A stretch of DNA of 6,056 bases, taken from NCBI GenBank assembly GCA_026990095.1, contig JALSIL010000035.1:1-6056 (forward strand), written 5' to 3'. Made by a program: the position numbers and the translations under genes. The stretch comes from Lysobacterales bacterium (lineage in GTDB: Bacteria; Pseudomonadota; Gammaproteobacteria; Xanthomonadales; Marinicellaceae). Numbering within the stretch: the first letter of the stretch is position 1; each line of letters starts with the position of its first letter. Shown here one piece after another: positions 1-6,056 of this stretch. The notes under the pieces are model-generated. The model searched no databases, was not told the DNA's origin, and saw nothing but the letters and a program-made list of their open reading frames with translations.

Positions 1-47
1 GTTTTGAGCTAGGTATAAATGGATTTATTGAAAATGATAAGTACTAA
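1..47 (+). CDS. 3' end of an unidentified upstream gene (partial)
   Basis: One forward frame (codons from position 3) stays open from the window edge to a TAA at 45-47 and encodes FELGINGFIENDKY. The other two forward frames hit a stop within the first dozen bases. The stop falls 20 bp before the next start codon, and a ribosome binding site sits in that gap, which is the layout expected of an upstream operon member. Only 14 codons are visible, so no family can be assigned. A chance open frame of this length is possible, but the spacing and the TAA stop, shared with all the complete downstream genes, favour a real gene end. Confidence 0.5.
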   Translation, partial: FELGINGFIENDKY

Positions 48-56
48 TATTAATGC

Positions 57-62
57 AAGAGG
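57..62 (+). promoter_or_regulatory. Ribosome binding site that decides the start of the P-loop gene
   Basis: AAGAGG lies 5 bases before the ATG at 68. An in-frame ATG at 53 would place this purine-rich motif inside the coding region and has no comparable motif before it. The ATG at 68 is therefore the preferred start, giving MKNTQTRK as the N-terminus. Confidence 0.75.
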
Positions 63-67
63 TTATT

Positions 68-1204
68 ATGAAGAATACACAGACAAGAAAGATAGAGTTG
101 GTTAAATCACAAGAAGCTAATAAAAACATTCAGGTGCAACCTATACCTGTTGTTCTTAAGCAGTGCAAGCGAGCGTTTACAACAAGACACGTCAATCTAG
201 GTGATGCACATACCTTGTTAACAGGAGATGTTAAGCCCAAAGCAGGAGATTTGGTTCTTTGTGAAGTGACTCGTTTAAGACAACATTGCCGCATTGAACA
301 GCCAAATGGACGGCGTAGTCGAATGTTTGTGAATGATAAGATTGTTGTTTGTTATGGAAACCGTTATGCACCTGATCAATTTGAATCAGTAGTTCCTGAT
401 GATTTAAGTGCGTGCCATTTGGTGGCAGGTGGTGGCGTTGCCTCCCGCATGCGTTTTAAAAGCCCTAAGGTTAAACCCGCTACTGAAATTCAGCCTTTAG
501 GGTTGTTGGGCAATAAACATGGACAAGTTTTAAATCTGAATCAATACAATGTTTTGACTCCTTCTAAAACAGAAACTTCAAAAAACATTCCAATTCTTCT
601 TGTCTCTGGATCTTCCATGAACGCAGGCAAAACAACAACAGTTGCTAGCCTGATTAAAGGGTTAACAGCGGATGGCTTTAATGTTTCGGCTGCAAAAGTT
701 ACGGGCACAGGCTCTGGTGGTGATTTATGGCATTTTATTGATGCAGGTGTATCAAAAGCAATTGATTTTACCGATGCAGGGCTGGTTTCCACTTATCTTA
801 TGTCAAATCAAAGCTTGGTTCGGTTATTTGATGAAATGATAACTTATTTAAAAACACCGCAAACAGATGTAATCGTTGTGGAAGTGGCAGATGGTATTTT
901 ACAAGGTGAAACAAAAGCATTGCTTGAATCACCAGAAATAATCAATGCAACAACAGCAATGGTATATACGGCGGGTGATAGTTCTTCGGCAGTTTATGGT
1001 GACAATTGGTTGAAGTCATTAGGTTACAATGTGCTAGGTATTTCTGGTGTTGTTTCTTCTAATCCATTGGGTGTTCAAGAAGTGGAAAAAATGACCTCTA
1101 CTCCAATTTTTAAGAAAAAAGAAACAGTAGCAGCGGGTTTTGGTCATCAATTGCATGACATGCTCTTGGAATTAAGTCGTTCACCCCTAAGAGTTGATAA
1201 ATAA
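68..1204 (+). CDS. Two-domain P-loop NTPase, DUF1611/dethiobiotin-synthetase-like
   Basis: This encodes a soluble protein of 378 residues with no signal peptide or membrane segment, so it should act in the cytoplasm. The N-terminal part (about 1-150) is a non-ATPase domain with striking conserved-looking motifs: GDLVL (60-64), YGNRYAPDQFE (96-106), HLVAGGGVASR (117-127) and PLGLLG (143-148). The C-terminal part (about 175-365) is a nucleotide-binding domain. It has a Walker A loop GSSMNAGKTT (181-190, Lys188), a KVTGTGSGGD segment (210-219), DFTDAGLVSTY (233-243) and a hydrophobic strand ending in EVADG (272-276), which could supply the acidic metal ligand. The P-loop architecture resembles the DUF1611 group (which includes DgcN, linked to D-glutamate metabolism) and the dethiobiotin synthetase/MobB fold. 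The N-terminal domain is not the usual DUF1611 Rossmann domain as I know it, so the substrate and reaction are unassigned. The start at 68 is chosen from the ribosome binding site; a start at 53 would add five residues. It is followed after 6 bp by an ABC exporter gene, suggesting co-expression. Confidence 0.75.
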   Translation: MKNTQTRKIELVKSQEANKNIQVQPIPVVLKQCKRAFTTRHVNLGDAHTLLTGDVKPKAGDLVLCEVTRLRQHCRIEQPNGRRSRMFVNDKIVVCYGNRYAPDQFESVVPDDLSACHLVAGGGVASRMRFKSPKVKPATEIQPLGLLGNKHGQVLNLNQYNVLTPSKTETSKNIPILLVSGSSMNAGKTTTVASLIKGLTADGFNVSAAKVTGTGSGGDLWHFIDAGVSKAIDFTDAGLVSTYLMSNQSLVRLFDEMITYLKTPQTDVIVVEVADGILQGETKALLESPEIINATTAMVYTAGDSSSAVYGDNWLKSLGYNVLGISGVVSSNPLGVQEVEKMTSTPIFKKKETVAAGFGHQLHDMLLELSRSPLRVDK

Positions 1205-1210
1205 AACGCC

Positions 1211-2887
1211 ATGAAAAATCAATTTTCACCCTTTAACCCTCCTGCCAATTATTGGAAGAAATCTCGATTCCAAATAGTGCAACTGATTATTAATGGTTTA
1301 CTCAAATCATCGGTTGTTGTTGGTAGTTATTATTGGGTGAAAAATCTTTCTTCGCAGATTAGGAATCAACAAGAAATCAATACGCACACCATTGTTTATT
1401 TGTTAATCGCAGCAGGATTAATTGTGGCTTTACGGGTGCATGAACGCTACGTGTCAGAAAAAATGTCCCAACGCTACATCAATTCACTTCGTTCCAGCCT
1501 GCTTAAACGTTTAATGCGAGCCTCGGTTAGAAACATTCAAGCACGGACTATCGGAAACTTATCATCACGTTTGGCAGGTGATTTATCTGCTTTAAAGCGG
1601 TGGTTGAGTCTAGGGATTTCACGATTAATCACACACAGCTTGTTATTGCTATTGACGACAATATTGGTTTTTAAGATAAATGTGTCATTGGGTGTTGTTA
1701 TTTCATTCACATTAATGGCGTTGCTGGTTTTGTCGGTGCTTGTTGGTGGTTTTTTAAAAAATAGCATTAGGGTTGTTCGACGCAATAGGATTGCCATTCA
1801 CAGCTTGTTGGTGGAGCGTTTGTCATCTTTGGCTACGATTCGCTCTATGGGAAAAGAAGGGCGAGAAGTCGCACGAATTAATAAACAAGCAAAAAAATTA
1901 GAAAAAAACATTGCCAAACAAGGGGTGTTTTTGGGCTTTATTCGCGGCATAGGAGACTCTTCTTCATTAATTTTAATCAGTGTATTTTTTGTCTTTAATG
2001 AGCTAAATAATCATGTTTTGGCATTGGATGAAATCACAGCATTAATAAGTGTTATTTTGTTTTTAAATTCTCCAATTAGAGAACTGGGTAGGACGCAAGA
2101 ATACTACCAAGGAGCAAAATTATCCATCGCAAAAATTGAAGAATTGTATGCCATTCCTAGAATAGTCAGAGGAAAAAGCAGTCACGAAACGATTGAAAAA
2201 GATTCTGCTTCGCTTGGACGAATCGAGTTAAGAAATACCACCGTAAAAGAAACGTTTAAACAGCTGTCTGTTCGTGCCCAAAATGGTGATCATATTGCAT
2301 TGACTGGAACCAATGGCTCTGGCAAGAGCACATTAATTCAGATTGTGCTTGGCTTGATAAAAGTGGACTCAGGTTTTGTTCGAGTTAATGGCAGTGCACC
2401 CAATAAGACACCTTCGTTAGATAGAGCAAATCATATTGGTTTTGCCTCGGCAGAAGCGGGTCTTATCAAAGGCACTTTGTTGGAAAATTTATGTTACCGT
2501 AAAGGCAAAGAAAATTTGCAAGGATTTGATGAGTTATTGGAGTTTTGTCAATTAAATAACCTAGTCAAAAAACTTCCCAAGGGTTTGAATACACGTATTT
2601 TAGAAAAGGGAAAGAATTTATCTTCTGGCGAAAAAGCACGCATTTTATTATTTAGAGCCTTATTAGGGAAGCCTGCCATATTAATATTAGATGAGCCCGA
2701 GAGTTATCTAGATAAACAAGGTCTTGAAATCATAAAAAGCCTATTAGAAGAGTATAAAGGAACTATTTTAATGGCGACACACAATATCGAATTAATAAAG
2801 CTTTGCCATAAAGAATGGAATATGGATAGTTTAAAGAAAAACAAATCTCCAGTGAGACTAATAAATGATTATGCAGAAAACAAATAA
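1211..2887 (+). CDS. ABC transporter half-exporter, fused membrane and ATPase domains
   Basis: A 558-residue inner-membrane protein with the type IV (MsbA-like) exporter layout, probably working as a dimer. Hydrophobic segments at about 24-46, 58-77, 137-155, 158-181, 239-262 and 273-287 form the membrane domain. The ATPase domain starts near 336. It has Walker A GTNGSGKST (366-374, Lys372), signature LSSGEKAR (470-477), Walker B ending LILDEP (491-496, catalytic Glu495), a D-loop SYLD (498-501) and a switch His524 in MATHN. Two positions are unusual: the segment aligned to the Q-loop (normally V-P/S-Q) reads FASAEAG (411-417), with Ala414 where glutamine is expected, and the aromatic A-loop residue before Walker A seems absent. 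There is no N-terminal peptidase domain, so this is not a peptidase-containing bacteriocin exporter. The cargo is unknown. The start is 6 bp after the preceding stop with no good ribosome binding site, which suggests translational coupling; the next in-frame Met is near residue 85, inside the membrane domain, so it is not a credible start. Confidence 0.92.
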   Translation: MKNQFSPFNPPANYWKKSRFQIVQLIINGLLKSSVVVGSYYWVKNLSSQIRNQQEINTHTIVYLLIAAGLIVALRVHERYVSEKMSQRYINSLRSSLLKRLMRASVRNIQARTIGNLSSRLAGDLSALKRWLSLGISRLITHSLLLLLTTILVFKINVSLGVVISFTLMALLVLSVLVGGFLKNSIRVVRRNRIAIHSLLVERLSSLATIRSMGKEGREVARINKQAKKLEKNIAKQGVFLGFIRGIGDSSSLILISVFFVFNELNNHVLALDEITALISVILFLNSPIRELGRTQEYYQGAKLSIAKIEELYAIPRIVRGKSSHETIEKDSASLGRIELRNTTVKETFKQLSVRAQNGDHIALTGTNGSGKSTLIQIVLGLIKVDSGFVRVNGSAPNKTPSLDRANHIGFASAEAGLIKGTLLENLCYRKGKENLQGFDELLEFCQLNNLVKKLPKGLNTRILEKGKNLSSGEKARILLFRALLGKPAILILDEPESYLDKQGLEIIKSLLEEYKGTILMATHNIELIKLCHKEWNMDSLKKNKSPVRLINDYAENK

Positions 2888-3680
2888 AAACAACCCAAAG
2901 TTTAGGGACAGCATAAAGAAAGGCAGTTTATCTTCTTGTGATAAATTAAAATACTATTATGTTAAGGGCGGTGACGAAATAAGCAATATTGTGGTCTTGG
3001 TTCATGGTATTTCCAGAAATGCTGAAGAAATTATTAGCGGTTTTAGCCAACAGATGAGCCCTGATAGTTTATTAATCGCACCCGTTTTTTCTAAAGATTA
3101 TGCCACTGATTACCAGAGGTTAGGGCGTAAAAATAAAGGCCCAAGGGCAGACTATATACTGCAAGCCATCATAAATGAGTTGTCAACTCAGTATGATATT
3201 GAAGTGAATAAGATAAATTTATTTGGCTTTTCAGCAGGAGCTCAATTTGTGCAACGTTATGCCTATGCTCACCCTGCACAGGTGAATAAAGTAGCCATTG
3301 TGTCAGCAGGTTGGTATACCATGCCTAGCTTTAGCGAGTATTACCCTTATGGTTTAAAGCTCAGAAATGAATTTACGGATATTGATTTTGAGTTCATGCG
3401 ATTCTTGAGAGTTAAATACCGTGTGTATGTTGGAGAAAAAGATTATTTGCGTGATAAATCATTAAATAAAAGCAAAAAAGTTGACAGATTGCAAGGTCAA
3501 AACCGATTAGAAAGAGCCGAAAGTTGGACAAATCAAATGAATAAGTGTTTTGAAAAATACGCGATAAAAAATCGAGTCAGTTTAGAAGTTTTAGAAAATG
3601 TTACCCACGATTTTAGTTTAGCTGATAATTTGGGTCATCTGTGTGGAAAAGTTTCCCGTTGGTTTAAGCAAGAAGATTAA
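2865..3680 (+). CDS. Cytoplasmic alpha/beta hydrolase (esterase-like)
   Basis: A 271-residue alpha/beta-hydrolase-fold protein. An oxyanion-region VHGISRN (46-52) follows a hydrophobic strand. The nucleophile elbow is GFSAG (121-125) with Ser123, and the likely acid and base are Asp193 in GEKDYLRD and His248 in VTHDF. These are in the order and spacing expected of the family. Conserved-looking stretches such as YQRLGR (83-88) and RYAYAHP (131-137) resemble a group of bacterial hydrolases distantly related to esterases and polyhydroxybutyrate depolymerases. There is no signal peptide, so it probably acts in the cytoplasm on an ester, thioester or amide; the substrate cannot be inferred. The gene overlaps the ABC gene by 23 bp in another frame. 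Two in-frame ATGs at 2865 and 2871 both lack a strong ribosome binding site; a weak GTGAG at 2852-2856 is better spaced for 2865. Either way the N-terminus differs by only two residues. Confidence 0.88.
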   Translation: MIMQKTNKNNPKFRDSIKKGSLSSCDKLKYYYVKGGDEISNIVVLVHGISRNAEEIISGFSQQMSPDSLLIAPVFSKDYATDYQRLGRKNKGPRADYILQAIINELSTQYDIEVNKINLFGFSAGAQFVQRYAYAHPAQVNKVAIVSAGWYTMPSFSEYYPYGLKLRNEFTDIDFEFMRFLRVKYRVYVGEKDYLRDKSLNKSKKVDRLQGQNRLERAESWTNQMNKCFEKYAIKNRVSLEVLENVTHDFSLADNLGHLCGKVSRWFKQED

Positions 3681-3683
3681 AGC

Positions 3684-4787
3684 ATGAAATTTTTAATTTG
3701 TTTAATACTAATGGCATTTAGTGTGAACCTGAATGCAAAAATTAGCTACAATTTTGGTGCAAGAATGGAGGCTGATTATAGTTTTTACGATGATGACCAA
3801 AACATATTTCCTGATAAAGAATGGGATGTTAGGCGATTTCGATTTGGTTTGTTTACTAAGTTTAATGAGAAGTTTTCTGCCTACTTTCAATCTGATATTT
3901 CTAATTTTGAGAGGCAACGAAAAGGTTCAACACAAGCCGCATGGCTGCGTTATCGACCAAATAAGAGGAATGAGTTTTTTGCAGGCAAGATGGAAATGCC
4001 ATTTAGTCTTGAGAGCGTCAGTAACTCTAAATACCATTTTTTTATGGAACGTTCTATTGCCAGTGCTTTAACTGAGCGTTTTGGAACTGGGATTAACTAT
4101 ATCCATTATGGAAAAGACTGGAATATTCGATTTGGACTATTTGGTGATGATCACTACGAACTGGGAAGTTCAAGTTTTTACGGCAAAGCCATGACGACTC
4201 GATTTGGAAAAAAAATAAAAATAGCAGGCAATAAGTTTTATTTTGGTGCTTCTTTTCAATATAGAAGACCTAATACATCAATCAGAATTAGAACGCGGCC
4301 AGAATCTAATGCATTTAATTATAAACTACTTGATACAGGTAAATTATTTTTTATCAATTCGATTGAAAAGTATGGTTTAGAAGCTCTATGGAAGAAAGAC
4401 TCATGGACAATGCAAGCAGAATACATACAGAATAAGTTTACCCGAGATTTTGTGCAACCAGATCTTAAATACGATGGTGGGTATTTTATTGTAAGTAAAA
4501 TATTTAATGGCAGAAGACGATTTAGTTTTAGAAAAGGGGAGTGGGCATCGACCAAGGTAAAGAAACACAGAACTTGGGAAGTGTCGGCTCGTTACAGTTA
4601 TTTAGATTTAACAGATGAAAATTTAAATGCAGGATACGAAGAAAATATTTCATTAGGAATAAATTATTATATAAGCAATAAAAATCGTTTAATGTTTAAT
4701 TACATACAAGCGAAAACAACACCCAATAGTTTTGGAATAAATCAAACACTAAACATACTTCAAGCCAGATTTCAGCTTGAATTTTAA
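3684..4787 (+). CDS. Outer-membrane porin, phosphate-selective porin (OprO/OprP) family
   Basis: A 367-residue beta-barrel protein. Residues 1-18 form a Sec signal peptide (MKFLICLILM... ending VNLNA) with probable cleavage before KISYN. The mature protein is rich in alternating aromatic and polar strands and ends in phenylalanine (FQLEF), the usual signal for barrel insertion by BamA. Family hallmarks are RRFRFGLFTKF (50-60) followed by an AYFQSD strand, FAGKMEMPFSLE (99-110) followed by SKYHFFMERSIASAL (115-129), and near the C-terminus WEVSARYSYLDL (298-309) with LGINYY (324-329). The family forms channels in the outer membrane. OprP of Pseudomonas is phosphate-selective, but many relatives have other or unknown selectivity, so phosphate specificity is not claimed here. 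The length is somewhat below that of OprP. The gene begins 3 bp after the hydrolase stop, with AAGAAG (3670-3675) as a modest ribosome binding site, and lies 12 bp before the repeat-protein gene. I see no Pho-box-like element in these tiny gaps. Confidence 0.88.
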   Translation: MKFLICLILMAFSVNLNAKISYNFGARMEADYSFYDDDQNIFPDKEWDVRRFRFGLFTKFNEKFSAYFQSDISNFERQRKGSTQAAWLRYRPNKRNEFFAGKMEMPFSLESVSNSKYHFFMERSIASALTERFGTGINYIHYGKDWNIRFGLFGDDHYELGSSSFYGKAMTTRFGKKIKIAGNKFYFGASFQYRRPNTSIRIRTRPESNAFNYKLLDTGKLFFINSIEKYGLEALWKKDSWTMQAEYIQNKFTRDFVQPDLKYDGGYFIVSKIFNGRRRFSFRKGEWASTKVKKHRTWEVSARYSYLDLTDENLNAGYEENISLGINYYISNKNRLMFNYIQAKTTPNSFGINQTLNILQARFQLEF

Positions 4788-4789
4788 TC

Positions 4790-4794
4790 AGAGG
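4790..4794 (+). promoter_or_regulatory. Ribosome binding site of the repeat-protein gene
   Basis: AGAGG lies 5 bases before the ATG at 4800, inside the 12-bp gap after the porin stop. It is one of the two best ribosome binding sites in the window and supports the start of an open frame that has no stop codon within the window. Confidence 0.75.
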
Positions 4795-4799
4795 ATATT

Positions 4800-6056
4800 A
4801 TGAAAAATTTTATATTACTTTTATTGATTGCGATCAGTGGTCACGTTGCAGCCATTAATGTGACCGCACCTATACGAACAACCCATGTTGGACCCGATTC
4901 GAATAAAGAATACGATGCAGAAGAATCTGCTACTGCATTCAACTCACAAAATAATGAGTACCTAATCGTCTTTGAAGGAACAGACTCTATTACAGGTGCA
5001 GGTGTTACAGTTAAGGCGGCTATAGAAATATTTGCCCAAAGAATTGATGCCACAACAAATGCCCCGCTTGCTCAACTGATAAAAATAAGCGAAATGGGTC
5101 CCGCAGGCGATACTACTTATGATGCCAGAAAACCAGATGTGGTCTATAACCCACAAGCCAATGAATACATGGTGGTGTGGTATGGAGACACTAACTCTGT
5201 AAGTGGGGCTAATACGGTAGAAGGAGAGTTTGAGATATGGGGAAGAAGGATAAATGCAGCAAACGGACAGCCTGTTGGCTCGCAATTTAAAATTTCAGAA
5301 ATGGGGCCGACTGCCAACCGTTCTTACGATGCTATCGATCCTGTGATTGCTTATAATGAAATAGAAAACACTTATTTAGTGGTATGGCGTGGAGAAGATG
5401 GCAACACAGTAAATGCAATAGGAGAGTTTGAAATTTATGGTCAGCAGTTAAGTGCCTCTGGTGCTCAGATTGGTGCCAATGATTTTAGAATTTCGGATAT
5501 GGGTGCGAATGGCCAGCCCATTTTTGATGCCTATTCACCATCAATTGCCTACAATAAAACCAATAATGAATTTTTAGTGGTTTGGTATGGGGATGACGAT
5601 AAAAATGGACATGTCAGTGGTGAGTTTGAGATATATGGCCAGCGCTTAAATGCAAGTAACGGGGCAGAAGTAGGGGTTAATGATTTTCAAATTTCTGAAA
5701 CAGGTGTTCCTGGTTTTGCCACGCGATCAGCACAGTTTCCATCAGTTGCGTGGAACAGCATTGATAACCAATACCTCGTTGTTTGGTCTGCTGATCCAGC
5801 CACAGGGGTTTATGTCGGTAATGAGTTTGAAATATTCGGGCAAATATTAGCAGCAGATGGTAGTGAAATTGGAGATGATGATTTTGCTATCAGCCACATA
5901 GGACCCGATGGAAACAATAACTACGATGCCTTTAGACCACAGGTCGAATACATGAAGCAATCAAAGCAATATTTGGTGGCTTACCGAGCGGATACTGACG
6001 TGGATGGTGAGTTTGAAATATTTATGCAAAGACTTGATGGAAAAACACAGCTTAGG
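4800..6056 (+). CDS. Secreted tandem-repeat protein, beta-propeller-like (3' end beyond window)
   Basis: The frame is open for 419 codons and runs off the right edge without a stop, so the C-terminus is missing. Residues 1-18 are a Sec signal peptide (MKNFILLLLI... ending HVAA), with likely cleavage before INVTAP. From about residue 29 the protein consists of tandem repeats of 62-69 residues. Each contains a hydrophobic strand of the type YLVVWYGD, an acidic and variable loop, GEFEIYGQRL, a short A-x-G-x-x-G-x-x-x-F turn region, ISEMGP, and YDA-x-x-P-x-IAYN. The GEFEI motif recurs at residues 142, 208, 274, 341 (as NEFEI) and 403, with a diverged AAIEI at 73. Strand-turn units of this length are typical of beta-propeller blades or similar surface repeats, but the fold is inferred only from pattern. 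Repeats of this style occur in large exported bacterial proteins. No catalytic motif or anchor is visible in the part seen. It follows the porin gene with its own good ribosome binding site and is probably co-transcribed. Confidence 0.88.
   Translation, partial: MKNFILLLLIAISGHVAAINVTAPIRTTHVGPDSNKEYDAEESATAFNSQNNEYLIVFEGTDSITGAGVTVKAAIEIFAQRIDATTNAPLAQLIKISEMGPAGDTTYDARKPDVVYNPQANEYMVVWYGDTNSVSGANTVEGEFEIWGRRINAANGQPVGSQFKISEMGPTANRSYDAIDPVIAYNEIENTYLVVWRGEDGNTVNAIGEFEIYGQQLSASGAQIGANDFRISDMGANGQPIFDAYSPSIAYNKTNNEFLVVWYGDDDKNGHVSGEFEIYGQRLNASNGAEVGVNDFQISETGVPGFATRSAQFPSVAWNSIDNQYLVVWSADPATGVYVGNEFEIFGQILAADGSEIGDDDFAISHIGPDGNNNYDAFRPQVEYMKQSKQYLVAYRADTDVDGEFEIFMQRLDGKTQLR
4884..6056 (+). 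repeat. Tandem coding repeats of about 186-207 bp, six copies visible
   Basis: Taking the GEFEI-equivalent codon as the unit start, units begin at 5016, 5223, 5421, 5619, 5820 and 6006, spaced 207, 198, 198, 201 and 186 bp. A half unit (HVGPDSNKEYDA through YLIVFEG) precedes the first from 4884. At DNA level the core GAGTTTGA(A/G)AT recurs at 5226, 5424, 5622, 5823 and 6009, while flanking codons have diverged. This indicates old internal duplication rather than recent copying. The first unit (AAIEIFAQRI) is the most diverged, and the YDA motif is replaced by RSA in the unit starting at 5619. The array continues past the window edge. Confidence 0.88.

Noticed and set aside
14..19. TATAAA, a possible -10 promoter element
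   Set aside because: It sits inside the apparent end of the upstream gene, its -35 region would fall off the window, and AT-rich sequence gives such hexamers by chance.
541..792. Minus-strand open frame of 83 codons
   Set aside because: It lies wholly inside the P-loop gene opposite its Walker A region, has no recognisable protein features and is best explained as a shadow.
1537..1797. Minus-strand open frame of 86 codons
   Set aside because: It is antisense to the membrane domain of the ABC transporter, with no ribosome binding site or family resemblance.
3733..4071. Plus-strand open frame of 112 codons in another frame
   Set aside because: It is embedded within the porin gene, whose protein shows clear family motifs over the same bases; the alternative product has no coherent features.
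4841..5285. Two overlapping minus-strand open frames (4841-5053 and 4962-5285)
   Set aside because: They run antisense to the signal-peptide-bearing repeat protein, whose repeat pattern proves that the plus strand is coding there.
4884..6056. Repeated DNA considered as a CRISPR array or satellite repeat
   Set aside because: The periodicity is a multiple of three, lies in frame in a long open reading frame, and is conserved at protein level more than at DNA level, so it is a coding repeat.

Overview
The window is an AT-rich stretch of bacterial DNA in which every supported gene lies on the plus strand. The genes are packed almost end to end, with gaps of 20, 6, 3 and 12 bp and one 23-bp overlap. 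An outer-membrane porin of the OprO/OprP type and two Sec signal peptides show a Gram-negative (diderm) organism. The overall look suggests an AT-rich, perhaps marine or aquatic, gammaproteobacterium; that placement is inference from protein flavour, not from a marker gene.

Layout, left to right: (1) the last 14 codons of an unidentified upstream gene, ending at 47; (2) a two-domain P-loop protein of 378 residues resembling the DUF1611 / dethiobiotin-synthetase-like NTPases (68-1204); (3) a type IV half ABC exporter with fused membrane and ATPase domains (1211-2887); (4) a cytoplasmic alpha/beta hydrolase (2865-3680); (5) a phosphate-selective-porin-family outer-membrane barrel (3684-4787); (6) the first 419 codons of a secreted protein built from tandem repeats of about 62-69 residues, still open at the window end (4800-6056). 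No gene-free stretch exceeds 20 bp. I see no terminator, tRNA, mobile element or CRISPR array.

The spacing strongly suggests a single transcription unit whose promoter lies left of the window. Read together, the locus has a cytoplasmic enzyme pair (P-loop protein and hydrolase), an inner-membrane exporter, an outer-membrane pore and an exported repeat protein. This could make, move or process a small molecule or peptide across both membranes and act on it outside the cell, but the substrate cannot be read from the sequence. The points most worth a second look are the repeat protein, the ABC ATPase domain whose Q-loop glutamine appears to be replaced, and the unusual gene combination itself.
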